NCBI RefSeq assembly: GCF_047920995.1
Contig: NZ_JBLRWZ010000020.1
Coordinates: 1-51,026, forward strand
Source of the DNA: Aliidiomarina sp047920995
Lineage (GTDB): Bacteria; Pseudomonadota; Gammaproteobacteria; Enterobacterales; Alteromonadaceae
DNA length: 51,026 bases
Reading direction: 5' to 3'
Below are positions 35,272 to 43,795 of this stretch, in pieces. Each line of letters opens with the position of its first letter. Positions within the stretch are counted from its first letter, which is position 1. The position numbers and the translations under genes are program-made. Below the pieces are notes generated by a model. The model did no database searches, had not been told where the DNA came from, and saw nothing but the letters and a program-made list of their open reading frames with translations.

Positions 35272-36123
35272 ATGGTTGTAAACGAAATTATATCTCTGCG
35301 TTTAACCTCTACTTTAGGGCGCGCTGCGCGCCTTGTAGGGCTACTTCTGATAGGCCTAACCATGGCTGCGTGCAGCTCGACACCAAGTTCCGTGGAACGT
35401 TACCGTATTGCCCAAGATATCGCCCCAGCAAGAACCCCTATTCCGGCCGAATTACACCAATTAGAGCCGCGCTTCGAACCGCCGAGCCGCATTGGTAATC
35501 TCCCCTACCAAATTAATGGCGTACAGTATTTCATTAAAGATAGCAGTGAAGGTTACAGCGAAACTGGTATTGCCTCTTGGTATGGGCAAAAATTTCACGG
35601 CCATCGCACCTCGATGGGCGAGTTTTTCGATATGTACTCACTTACCGCTGCACACAAAACACTGCCCTTACCAAGCTGGGTTCGGGTTACCAATCTTAGC
35701 AACAACAAAGAGATTGTGGTGCGAGTAAATGATCGTGGCCCTTTCCATCCGGATCGCGTTATCGATTTATCTTACGCGGCGGCATATGCCTTGGGAATTG
35801 ATCAAAGCGGAACTGCGCAAGTGCATATTGAAGCCATTACGCCAGCACAAAATGCAATGTATCCGTATATTGCCGAGAGCGAAGTGCAAGAAAACCTGCA
35901 GTATATTCAAGTTGCTGCCACGCAAAACATTGCTAATTTGCAGCCATTGAAACAACGTTTAGAAGAAAATTACGCTTTAAGTGCAACTACTAAAGCTGAA
36001 AATGGTCTGAATCGATTACTACTGGGCCCTTTTAATGAGCAACAAACCATGCAATGGATAAACCGCTTACAAGCTGATGGCTTTAACGGAATATTTAGAG
36101 TTCCAGTTACCGCTACAAACTAA
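35272..36123 (+). CDS. rlpA: Septal-ring lipoprotein RlpA with SPOR domain
   Basis: Outer-membrane lipoprotein; in Pseudomonas it is a lytic transglycosylase that acts on glycan lacking stem peptides. 283 residues. Lipobox Cys34 (T30-M31-A32-A33-C34). The double-psi barrel, about 95-185, has GIASWYG, H128 in TAAHKTLP and RVNDRGPFHPDRVIDLS, so the residues linked to catalysis appear present. A C-terminal SPOR domain, about 205-280, targets denuded septal glycan. An ATG 35272 start gives a long n-region; no better start is visible. The 77 bases before it hold TAGAAT at 35250-35255 but no good -35. Confidence 0.95.
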   Translation: MVVNEIISLRLTSTLGRAARLVGLLLIGLTMAACSSTPSSVERYRIAQDIAPARTPIPAELHQLEPRFEPPSRIGNLPYQINGVQYFIKDSSEGYSETGIASWYGQKFHGHRTSMGEFFDMYSLTAAHKTLPLPSWVRVTNLSNNKEIVVRVNDRGPFHPDRVIDLSYAAAYALGIDQSGTAQVHIEAITPAQNAMYPYIAESEVQENLQYIQVAATQNIANLQPLKQRLEENYALSATTKAENGLNRLLLGPFNEQQTMQWINRLQADGFNGIFRVPVTATN

Positions 36124-36149
36124 TCAATTAACCCTAATGTAGGAGTTTT

Positions 36150-36158
36150 TGCTATAAT
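36150..36158 (+). promoter_or_regulatory. Predicted extended -10 promoter of dacA
   Basis: TGCTATAAT at 36150-36158 combines a perfect TATAAT with the TGn extension. The -35 region is poor, as usual for extended -10 promoters. It lies in the 113-base rlpA-dacA gap, 78 bases before the start codon. Confidence 0.75.
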
Positions 36159-36236
36159 CTGCGCTCTTTCTAGTAGAGCCTATTTCGCAATGCTCAATTA
36201 TTTTTTAATGCCGTTTAACCAAAGAGACCTGTTGTA

Positions 36237-37403
36237 ATGACAAAATACCGCCGAATTGCTTCTATAGTTTCCAGTGTGGGTATCTTACTGTTTAGTTCAG
36301 TTGCTGCCGCTCAATCGGTGGTGCCGCCGGTGCCAAATGTAAATGCCCGAGCGTATGTAATGATGGATTACGCAACAGGCCGCATTATTGCAAGTGAAAA
36401 CGCGGATGAACTGCATGGGCCTGCTAGTTTAACCAAAATCATGACCAGCTACATCATTGGTACTGAGCTGCAAAATGGCAATATTAGTGACACCGACATG
36501 GTAACAATTAGCCGTAACGCATGGGCACGTAACTTTCCAGGCTCATCGCTAATGTTTATCGAAGTTGGCCGTGAAGTTTCAGTTCGTGATTTGAATTACG
36601 GAATTATTATTGCCTCAGGTAATGATGCCTGCGTAGCTATGGCAGAACACATCGCTGGCACCGAAGAAGCATTCGCAGATTTAATGAATGCATATGCCGA
36701 TCAATTAGGCCTTAGCAATACTACATTTGCCAACTCACATGGTTTACCAGCGGATAATCAACGCACTACAGCTCGCGATATGGCTGTATTAGCACAAGCG
36801 CTTATTCGTGATGTACCGGCAGAGTATGAAATTTACCAAGAGCGCGAATTCACTTTTAATGGTATTCGCCAGTACAACCGTAACTCTTTATTGTGGGATC
36901 GCAGCCTAAACGTAGATGGCATGAAAACTGGTTTCACCACTGAATCAGGCTATAGCTTGGTTACCTCTGCCACAGAAGGTGATACACGCCTCATTACTGT
37001 TGTGATGGGTACGGCAAGTGAAGCAGCCCGCGCTGCAGAAACAAAAAAGCTACTCAACTATGGCTTTCGTTTCTTTGAAACCATTACCGCTTACACCGAA
37101 GGCGAAGCGCTTGCTAGCCAGCGCATTTGGGGTGGTAGTGTAGACGAAATTTCTTTGGGGGCTGGGGCGGATGTTGTGGTTACTTTACCACGTGGGCAAC
37201 GCCAAAACCTACGCGCCAACTTTGAGCTTGATCAAACCCTTGAAGCGCCTCTCTCTGTCGGCCAGGTTGTGGGCACAGTAAATCTAACCCTTGATGGTGA
37301 AGATATCGCCAGCTTCCCATTGGTTACCCTACAAGAGGTAGCGCAAGGTGGATTCTTCAAGCGTATAATTGATAGCATTAAGCAGAGCTTCAGTGACGAA
37401 TGA
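36237..37403 (+). CDS. dacA: D-alanyl-D-alanine carboxypeptidase (PBP5/6 type)
   Basis: Periplasmic enzyme that removes the terminal D-Ala from muropeptide stems and limits cross-linking. 388 residues with a signal peptide cut near AAA|QS (25/26). Motifs: S64-L-T-K67, S127-G-N129, and K230-T-G. The C-terminal beta domain ends in an amphipathic helix (FFKRIIDSIKQSF) that anchors PBP5-type enzymes to the inner membrane. The TGA stop overlaps the dat start by four bases. Confidence 0.98.
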   Translation: MTKYRRIASIVSSVGILLFSSVAAAQSVVPPVPNVNARAYVMMDYATGRIIASENADELHGPASLTKIMTSYIIGTELQNGNISDTDMVTISRNAWARNFPGSSLMFIEVGREVSVRDLNYGIIIASGNDACVAMAEHIAGTEEAFADLMNAYADQLGLSNTTFANSHGLPADNQRTTARDMAVLAQALIRDVPAEYEIYQEREFTFNGIRQYNRNSLLWDRSLNVDGMKTGFTTESGYSLVTSATEGDTRLITVVMGTASEAARAAETKKLLNYGFRFFETITAYTEGEALASQRIWGGSVDEISLGAGADVVVTLPRGQRQNLRANFELDQTLEAPLSVGQVVGTVNLTLDGEDIASFPLVTLQEVAQGGFFKRIIDSIKQSFSDE

Positions 37404-38242
37404 GTAGTGTATATTTGAATGGGGAAATTATTCCCCATAGCCAAGCAAAAATCTCCGCTTTCGATCGGGGATTTTTATTTGCTGATGGCATTTACGAAGT
37501 AGTACCCATTTATAACGGTATGCCATTCTTATTTACCGCGCATATGCAGCGGCTTGATCGAAGTTTACGAGAAGTAGGTATACCACAAACGCTGAATCAC
37601 GCAGATTGGCGTGCTATAATTGAACAATTAAATAGTACCGAGCCTCTTGAAAACTCGGTGTTGTACATCCAAATAACCAGAGGTAGTGAGTTTCCACGTA
37701 ATCACCTACCCAGTGCTAACCTGGCGCCAACAGTAATGGCAACGTTAAGCCCATTTACACCACCTGTAGGTGTTGCAGATGCGGTAAAAGTTGCTTTGCT
37801 CGAAGATATTCGTTGGCTACGTTGCGATATTAAAAGTGTGAGCTTACTTGGCAATATCATGTTGAAGCAACAAGCCCAGGCACTCGGGGCTGTTGAACCG
37901 ATATTGCATCGCGCAGGGCGAATCACTGAAGGGGCTTCAAGCAATTATTTTGTGGTACGCGATGGTGCACTCTATACCGCGCCAAACGATGCCTTAATCT
38001 TGCCCGGCATTACGCGTGAGCATGTGCTGAAGCTAGCGCGTGAACATGGTATTGAGGTGCATGAAAAAGCATTCTCGGTTGCCGAGCTGTATACTGCAAA
38101 CGAATGTTTTTTATGTAGCTCAACCCGTGAAATCATGCCAGTTGCTTATGTAGATGAGCACCAAATTGGTAATGGCCAGGTAGGCCCAATCACACAAATG
38201 TTAATTGATTTATTCAGGCAAAGTAGACCAAACTGCGCTTGA
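37400..38242 (+). CDS. dat: D-amino-acid (D-alanine) aminotransferase
   Basis: PLP-dependent class IV transaminase that interconverts D-Ala plus 2-oxoglutarate with pyruvate plus D-Glu; cytoplasmic. 280 residues. K145 in CDIKSVSLLGN and E177 in RITEGASSN fall at the same numbers as the PLP lysine and the pyridine-nitrogen glutamate of Bacillus DAAT. FDRGFLFADGIYEV and REIMPV are also family motifs. A branched-chain aminotransferase or aminodeoxychorismate lyase is less likely by length and motif. Coupled to dacA by an ATGA overlap; this gene is absent from the E. coli dacA-ybeD interval. Confidence 0.9.
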   Translation: MSSVYLNGEIIPHSQAKISAFDRGFLFADGIYEVVPIYNGMPFLFTAHMQRLDRSLREVGIPQTLNHADWRAIIEQLNSTEPLENSVLYIQITRGSEFPRNHLPSANLAPTVMATLSPFTPPVGVADAVKVALLEDIRWLRCDIKSVSLLGNIMLKQQAQALGAVEPILHRAGRITEGASSNYFVVRDGALYTAPNDALILPGITREHVLKLAREHGIEVHEKAFSVAELYTANECFLCSSTREIMPVAYVDEHQIGNGQVGPITQMLIDLFRQSRPNCA

Positions 38243-38253
38243 GGAGTTGTACA

Positions 38254-38517
38254 ATGAACACTAAGTTTGATGAGTTATTAGATTTCCCATGCGATTTTAC
38301 CTTTCGTGTGATGGGCGTGGCTAGCAACTCTTTAGCAGACGAAATTATTGCTGTGGTGCAGCAACACGCGCCGGGCGATTATAGCCCTGAAGTTCGCCCC
38401 TCAAGCAAAGGCAATTACCACTCAGTTTCGGTTTCCGTGGTTGTTACCAGTAAACAACACGTAGAAACCTTATATCGTAGTTTATCGGCTATTGATGATG
38501 TGCGTTACGTGTTGTAA
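38254..38517 (+). CDS. ybeD: DUF493 protein YbeD
   Basis: Small cytoplasmic ACT-like (ferredoxin-fold) protein of 87 residues, the same as E. coli YbeD. Function is not settled; it is commonly next to lipB. NTKFDELLDFPCDFTFRVMG and the C-terminal YRSLSAIDDVRYVL match the family. ATG 38254 has GAGGAG seven bases upstream; an upstream TTG in frame would make GAGGAG coding and is rejected. Confidence 0.96.
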   Translation: MNTKFDELLDFPCDFTFRVMGVASNSLADEIIAVVQQHAPGDYSPEVRPSSKGNYHSVSVSVVVTSKQHVETLYRSLSAIDDVRYVL

Positions 38518-38548
38518 CGCTAGCACTCACAACGGAACCAATTAGGGC

Positions 38549-39202
38549 ATGGAAAAACTGAACATTCGCCAACTTCATAACATGGCTTATGAGCCGGTGT
38601 GGAAAGCGATGCAATCATTTACGGATCACCGTGATGAGCAAGCAATCGATGAACTCTGGGTAGTAGAGCACCCGCCTGTTTTCACCCAAGGCCAAGCGGG
38701 TAAAGCAGAGCATTTACTAGCACCTGGCGATATTCCCGTGGTTCCGGTTGATCGAGGCGGCCAAGTTACCTACCATGGTCCTGGCCAACTCGTGGTGTAT
38801 TTTCTAATTGATATCCGCCGCCGAAAAATAGGCGTTCGTCAGCTCGTTACAGCGATCGAAAACACTATTGTAAACGTACTTGCCGAATATGGTGTAAGTG
38901 CGGCACCACGCGCCGATGCACCAGGTGTGTATATTGGTGCAGAAAAAGTATGTTCACTCGGCTTACGCATTCGCCGAGGCTGTTCATTTCATGGCCTGGC
39001 GTTGAATGTGAACATGGATTTATCACCGTTTTTACGCATCAACCCGTGCGGCTATGCCGGAATGGTAATGACCCAAACTAGCGCGCATAATGGGCCACAG
39101 AACGTTGAAGAAGCTGCTAAGTTAGTTGTAAGCCATTTTGCTCAAGAACTTAGCTACACTCAATTACATGAAATTACGGGGCTGCCAGAATCTGATGTCT
39201 AA
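38549..39202 (+). CDS. lipB: Octanoyl-[acyl-carrier-protein]:protein N-octanoyltransferase
   Basis: Moves octanoate from ACP to lipoyl domains of 2-oxoacid dehydrogenases and GcvH. 217 residues. RGGQVTYHGPGQ starts near 69, catalytic K133 is in GAEKVCSLG, and C167 in NPCGYAG forms the acyl thioester. Its end overlaps lipA by eight bases, linking the two steps of lipoate assembly. Confidence 0.97.
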   Translation: MEKLNIRQLHNMAYEPVWKAMQSFTDHRDEQAIDELWVVEHPPVFTQGQAGKAEHLLAPGDIPVVPVDRGGQVTYHGPGQLVVYFLIDIRRRKIGVRQLVTAIENTIVNVLAEYGVSAAPRADAPGVYIGAEKVCSLGLRIRRGCSFHGLALNVNMDLSPFLRINPCGYAGMVMTQTSAHNGPQNVEEAAKLVVSHFAQELSYTQLHEITGLPESDV

Positions 39203-40178
39203 ACAAGCAACGCCAATTAAAACCGCAAAACTCGCAGCAGGCGAAAAGCTTCGCGACGCCGACAAAATGTCACTTATTCCCGTGCAGGTGTTACCTACCG
39301 AGCGCGAGCAAATGTTGCGCAAGCCTGAATGGTTGAAGGTAAAACTCCCGCGCACTACAGATAAGATTGATAAAATTAAAGCCGCAATGCGCAAACATGG
39401 TTTGCACTCTGTATGTGAAGAGGCCTCCTGCCCTAACCTACCCGAGTGTTTTAATCATGGTACCGCTACCTTTATGATTTTAGGTGCAATTTGCACCCGC
39501 CGCTGCCCATTCTGTGATGTTGCCCATGGTCGGCCATTACCACCAGATCCTGAAGAAGCAAAAAAATTAGGTATTACCATTCATGATATGGGCGTGAGTT
39601 ATGTAGTGGTAACCTCGGTAGATCGCGATGATCTCCGCGATGGCGGCGCGCAACATTTTGCCGATTGTATTCGCGAAATTCGTGCCCATACCCCAAATAT
39701 CAAAGTGGAAGTTCTAGTACCGGATTTCCGTGGCCGCATGAACATCGCTCTCGATATTCTTGAAAACGAAGCACCGGATGTGTTTAACCATAACCTCGAA
39801 ACCGTTCCGCGCATGTACAAAGCCGCTCGCCCTGGCGCAAGCTATCAGTGGTCTTTAGATTTGCTAAAACGTTATAAAGAGCGCCGGCCGGATGTACGAA
39901 CGAAATCAGGTTTGATGGTAGGTTTAGGCGAAACAAATGAAGAAATATTACAGGTAATGGAAGATTTGCGCCGCCACGATGTAGATATGCTTACGATTGG
40001 CCAATATCTGCAACCGAGCCGGCACCACATTCCTGTTGCTCGCTACGTAACTCCCGATGAGTTCGCCATGTTTAAGCGTGAAGCCGATAAAATGGGCTTT
40101 ACTCAAGCGGCATCAGGGCCATTAGTGCGCTCTTCTTATCATGCTGATTTACAGGCTGCAGGGATTGAAGTGAAGTAA
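39195..40178 (+). CDS. lipA: Lipoyl synthase
   Basis: Radical-SAM enzyme that inserts two sulfurs into octanoyl groups to make lipoyl. 327 residues from ATG 39195. The auxiliary cluster cysteines are C74, C79 and C85 (CEEASCPNLPEC), and the radical-SAM triad is C100-x3-C104-x2-C107 (CTRRCPFC). The C-terminal RSSYHA supplies the serine ligand. A frame start at 39138 lies in lipB and is not needed. The upstream ribosome site is weak, which fits coupling to lipB. Confidence 0.98.
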   Translation: MSKQATPIKTAKLAAGEKLRDADKMSLIPVQVLPTEREQMLRKPEWLKVKLPRTTDKIDKIKAAMRKHGLHSVCEEASCPNLPECFNHGTATFMILGAICTRRCPFCDVAHGRPLPPDPEEAKKLGITIHDMGVSYVVVTSVDRDDLRDGGAQHFADCIREIRAHTPNIKVEVLVPDFRGRMNIALDILENEAPDVFNHNLETVPRMYKAARPGASYQWSLDLLKRYKERRPDVRTKSGLMVGLGETNEEILQVMEDLRRHDVDMLTIGQYLQPSRHHIPVARYVTPDEFAMFKREADKMGFTQAASGPLVRSSYHADLQAAGIEVK

Positions 40179-40237
40179 CAACTGCCCTGCAATCGATGCT
40201 AGCACGCACTTAATCGCATTTGGCTAGCATTCTATTT

Positions 40238-40287
40238 AAAAACGCGGTGTTATGGTGTGTGGTATACATCATAACATCGCGTTTTTT
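40238..40287 (+). terminator. Long rho-independent terminator after lipA
   Basis: The arm 40238-40254 (AAAAACGCGGTGTTATG) pairs with 40270-40286 (CATAACATCGCGTTTTT): 16 Watson-Crick pairs and one G-U, around a 15-base loop, with a six-T run at 40282-40287. It closes the miaB-to-lipA series. Confidence 0.93.
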
Positions 40288-40299
40288 ATATTTTTATCA

Positions 40300-40318
40300 T
40301 TGGCAGCTTGGCTGCCAA
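40300..40318 (+). other. Perfect hairpin in the leader of the S9 peptidase gene
   Basis: TTGGCAGC (40300-40307) pairs with GCTGCCAA (40311-40318) around a TTG loop. It ends nine bases before the ribosome site ACGGAG and 19 bases before the start codon. A mere 12 bases separate it from the lipA terminator, so a promoter for the peptidase must overlap this structure or lie upstream. Confidence 0.7.
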
Positions 40319-40337
40319 GCATCTTACGGAGAATAGC

Positions 40338-42761
40338 ATGCGCTTTTTACTCATCGTGCTTTCGCTTTGCGTACTAGTTAGTAGCAACGCGTGGGCAAAC
40401 CCAGTAAAAACAGGATATCTTGAGCCTACTCAAGATATTATAGATATTGTTGATGCAGCACCGGCGCCTGGTGCCAGCATGAGCCCAAATGGCTCTTTAC
40501 TATTAGCGCTAGATTATCCTGCGCTACCAACCCTTACCGATTTAGCTGCCGCAGAATATCGTTTAGCAGGCATGCGTATTAACCCAGACAACCAAACAAC
40601 GGCTCAAGCCCGTTATATTTCCGGCTTCCGCTTATTGGATGTAGATACCGGTGAAGAGCGTAATATTCGTGGCCTACCCCGCGATTTGCGCGCCATTAGC
40701 GTTTCTTGGTCGCCGAATAGCCGCTACATCGCCTTCGCCCAAATGCAGGCGAATGAAACACAATTATGGCGTATTGATGTTGAACGTGGCCGTGCTGAAC
40801 GCTGGGGCCGCAGTAGCCTAAATGCAGTTTGGGGCGCACAATTAGAATGGGCACATGATAGCCAATCGTTGTATACCCTAACGGTAGATAGCAAACGCGG
40901 CGAAGCGCCAACGCGCAGCCGTGTTCCAGCTGGGCCAGTTGTTACCGAATCACGTGGCCGCTCGGCGCCTGCTCGTACCTATCAAGATCTATTGTCTGAT
41001 AGCCACGATGAGGCGCTGTTTGATTATTACTTCACTAGCCAAGTAGCCCGCGTAAATGCTCGTGGGCGCGTTGAAAACCTTGGTAGCCCAGCAGTAATCA
41101 ATAACATCAGCCTTTCTCCAAGTAGTGAGTATCTGCTGGTTACTAACCTAGATAAGCCATACTCATATGCAGTGCCACAGTTCCGTTTCGCACGCACTAC
41201 AGCTGTTTGGAACAAGCGTGGCGAACGTGTTTACACCGTGGTTGAACAAGAGCTTGCGGATAACCTGCCAATTGGCTTTGATGCAACCGTACCAAACCGC
41301 CGCAGCATTAACTGGCGAAATGATGCTGATGCTACTTTAATATGGGCATTAGCAGCTGATGGCGGCGATCCTCGGGTTGAAACTGAAGTTCGCGATCAAG
41401 TGTTCCAATTAGCAGCACCATTTACCGCTGAGCCAAAGAAACTGTTAGATCTAAGCTTCCGTTTTAGCCGTTTACTAGCAGCCGATGGCGAAACCGCCCT
41501 GGTGTGGGAACGTTTTTGGGCAGACCGTAACGAACGTTTATGGCGTATCAGCCCAGATAGTGATGCTGAACCACAATTAGTATGGGATCGTTCATATGAA
41601 GATAGCTACAACGATCCGGGCACACCCTTCACTACACAGCTAGAGAATGGCCGCCGTGTACTTATTTTAGATGGTCAGAATGTTTTACTCAGTGGCCGCG
41701 GTGCTTCTGATGATGGCGATCGCCCATTTATTGATCGTTTCAATCTCTATACTGGTGAAACTGAGCGGCTATGGCGCTCTGAATCACCTTACTACGAACA
41801 ACCTCGCAGTGTGATCGATAGTGCCGGGTTAGTATTTTTAACTCAGCGTGAAAGTGTAGATTCACCACCAGATTTTTACATTCGTGATATCGGCAATGAT
41901 TCTTTAACTGCACTTACCGATACGCCGCACCCAATGCCACAAACCTTGGATATTAGCCGTGAGCTCGTAAACTATGAACGTGCGGATGGCTTACCCATGT
42001 CGGCAACGCTATTTTTACCTGCAGGCTACGATAGTGAGCGCGATGGCCCGCTACCTACCATCGTATGGGCATACCCGCGTGAATACCGCAGTGCAGCGGC
42101 TGCAGCGCAAGTAAGTGGCTCACCGTACCGCTTTAACCGGATTAGTTATTGGAACCCGCAATTCTTAGCCACTCAAGGTTATGCAGTATTCGATAGTGCC
42201 ACTATGCCTATCGTTGGTGAAGGAGATCAGCTGCCAAACGATACCTTTATTGAGCAGCTAGTGCTGAACAGTGAAGCGGTAATTAATTTCGGCGTTGAGC
42301 TTGGTGTGAGTGATCGTGAGCGCTTTGCTCTTGGTGGCCACTCTTACGGCGCATTCATGACGGCTAATGTGTTGGCGCATTCTGATCTATTTAAAGCTGG
42401 TATCGCGCGCAGCGGCGCATATAACCGTTCGTTAACCCCGTTTGGCTTCCAACGGGAAGAGCGCACTATTTGGGATGATCCAGAATTGTATCAGCGCATG
42501 TCGCCGTTCTTTTCAGCTCACCAAATAAAAACACCGTTACTGCTCATTCACGGCACAGACGATAACAACTCGGGCACTTTCCCAATGCAAAGTGAACGGT
42601 TATATCAAGCAGTGAAAGGCAATGGTGGTGTTATTCGCTTGGTTATGTTGCCACTGGAATCACACGGCTACCGTGCCCGTGAATCTGTGTTACACATGCT
42701 CCACGAAACTGTGGAATGGTTAGATGAGTTCGTAAAGAATGCGGATACCAGTGCTGAGTAA
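40338..42761 (+). CDS. Secreted S9-family (S9D, glutamyl-endopeptidase-like) peptidase
   Basis: Exported serine peptidase of 807 residues; signal peptide MRFLLIVLSLCVLVSSNAWA with likely cleavage after residue 20. A seven-bladed propeller-type region covers about 35-540, and an alpha/beta-hydrolase domain about 541-800. The triad is S669 (GGHSYGAFM), D742 (HGTDDNNSGT) and H776 (ESHGY). From memory of the sequence, segments such as PARTYQDLLSD, FDYYFTSQ, RSINWR and IARSGAYNRSLTPFGF closely match the plant chloroplast glutamyl endopeptidase CGEP. Cleavage after Glu is therefore likely but inferred. No lipobox, so periplasmic or secreted. ATG 40338 has ACGGAG upstream. It stands alone between two terminators. 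Confidence 0.92.
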   Translation: MRFLLIVLSLCVLVSSNAWANPVKTGYLEPTQDIIDIVDAAPAPGASMSPNGSLLLALDYPALPTLTDLAAAEYRLAGMRINPDNQTTAQARYISGFRLLDVDTGEERNIRGLPRDLRAISVSWSPNSRYIAFAQMQANETQLWRIDVERGRAERWGRSSLNAVWGAQLEWAHDSQSLYTLTVDSKRGEAPTRSRVPAGPVVTESRGRSAPARTYQDLLSDSHDEALFDYYFTSQVARVNARGRVENLGSPAVINNISLSPSSEYLLVTNLDKPYSYAVPQFRFARTTAVWNKRGERVYTVVEQELADNLPIGFDATVPNRRSINWRNDADATLIWALAADGGDPRVETEVRDQVFQLAAPFTAEPKKLLDLSFRFSRLLAADGETALVWERFWADRNERLWRISPDSDAEPQLVWDRSYEDSYNDPGTPFTTQLENGRRVLILDGQNVLLSGRGASDDGDRPFIDRFNLYTGETERLWRSESPYYEQPRSVIDSAGLVFLTQRESVDSPPDFYIRDIGNDSLTALTDTPHPMPQTLDISRELVNYERADGLPMSATLFLPAGYDSERDGPLPTIVWAYPREYRSAAAAAQVSGSPYRFNRISYWNPQFLATQGYAVFDSATMPIVGEGDQLPNDTFIEQLVLNSEAVINFGVELGVSDRERFALGGHSYGAFMTANVLAHSDLFKAGIARSGAYNRSLTPFGFQREERTIWDDPELYQRMSPFFSAHQIKTPLLLIHGTDDNNSGTFPMQSERLYQAVKGNGGVIRLVMLPLESHGYRARESVLHMLHETVEWLDEFVKNADTSAE

Positions 42762-42775
42762 CTGATGCCTATTCT

Positions 42776-42820
42776 GTAGCCGCCCGTGCAGCATTACTGT
42801 TGTATGGGCGCTACATATTT
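42776..42820. terminator. Convergent bidirectional terminator
   Basis: GTAG-C-CGCCCGTGCA (42776-42790) pairs with TGTATGGGCGCTAC (42801-42814), 14 pairs including two G-U and one bulged C, followed by ATATTTT. It sits between the stops of the S9 peptidase (plus) and the zincin-like gene (minus). Confidence 0.8.
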
Positions 42821-42832
42821 TCTATAAGCCTG

Positions 42833-43753
42833 CTATAAACTTCCTGCTAAGCTCTGCTGAATAAGCTGTAAATACAGCTCAGGTACTTCACCTATTTCAT
42901 GCTGTTGCATAAAGGTTTTTTGCGCTAGCGGCTTCCACGCATAATATCCCGTACCTGCGCAGGTTTCTGCGGCAAATAAACCTACTTTTTCTTTATTCTG
43001 CGAACCAAGCCGCCAAATACCACTTGGCTCCAACACTCCTAGTTCTTGCTCAATGTAGCGTTGCCAAGGTAATTGGCGGGTAAGCTTTTTATATTCCGCA
43101 TTGGTAACCCAATCATTCTGCGTAATCACCATATTCAAGGGCCGAAAATCAAACTCACCAGCACAAAACTGAGTGGCTAACTCTGGGAGCATGCTATATT
43201 CATCGGCAAATCCTAGTGCGTGCCCCAACTCATGCCGAAGCACCAATGCACTTGCCTGCTCATGTAAAAACACCACACCATTGCGAGTGTTAGCTAAGCC
43301 ACTTGGGGTAATCACAATATCCACTATTGCTGAACCTGCTGCATCTCGCTGCGCATACACAGGGGCAAGTGGGCACCATGCACGGCCGTTATCTTCACTG
43401 CACCCATCCATCCCAATGAATTGCGTAGTGAACTCTCCACAAACCAATGCTGTACTCATGTCTACCAGCTGCAAATCCTGTTCAATAAACTGCAGCCAGT
43501 ATTGCGCACGCTCCAAGCTCGCCTGGGTGCCGTGAAAACGAAGTTTTACAACGCACTGAGGTAACTGCGTTGCTGGGGAAAGGGAAATTATTGGCGTATA
43601 GCTAGAGGTTTGTATAGCATTGGCAACTACCCTGATCTGTTGCTTAACCGAGGCTTGCCTTTCTGCTTGCAGATAACCATATCTACCGGCACTCGCGATA
43701 CACCCTACCGCCAATAGCAACACAAACGTTAGTGAACGATTTACTCTCTTCAT
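42833..43753 (-). CDS. Exported M64-like zinc metallopeptidase (predicted)
   Basis: 306 residues. An N-terminal hydrophobic segment at about 8-22 is a signal anchor; its A15-V16-G17-C18 could be a weak lipobox. The zinc motif is H174-E175-L-G-H178, continuing ALGFADEYS, so D184-E185 stand where M64 (IgA-peptidase group) proteins have DEY. Further echoes of M64 are PLNMVITQNDW after the motif and a C-terminal KVGLFAAETCAGTGYYAWKP, like the VGLFEGAxY region of that family. At least six cysteines suggest disulfides and a periplasmic or surface location. Substrate unknown; whole-family assignment is my inference from motifs. It runs towards the S9 peptidase and lies 42 bases after nlpI's end, but on the other side of its stop, so cotranscription with nlpI is possible. 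Confidence 0.7.
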   Translation of the reverse strand: MKRVNRSLTFVLLLAVGCIASAGRYGYLQAERQASVKQQIRVVANAIQTSSYTPIISLSPATQLPQCVVKLRFHGTQASLERAQYWLQFIEQDLQLVDMSTALVCGEFTTQFIGMDGCSEDNGRAWCPLAPVYAQRDAAGSAIVDIVITPSGLANTRNGVVFLHEQASALVLRHELGHALGFADEYSMLPELATQFCAGEFDFRPLNMVITQNDWVTNAEYKKLTRQLPWQRYIEQELGVLEPSGIWRLGSQNKEKVGLFAAETCAGTGYYAWKPLAQKTFMQQHEIGEVPELYLQLIQQSLAGSL

Positions 43754-43795
43754 AACGATGCAAGTAGCCTTATACGCACACTAATCTAGCGCGCA

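Noticed and set aside
39138..39194. Longer lipA frame beginning inside lipB
   Set aside because: It re-reads conserved lipB sequence in another frame; the start at 39195 gives the expected length.
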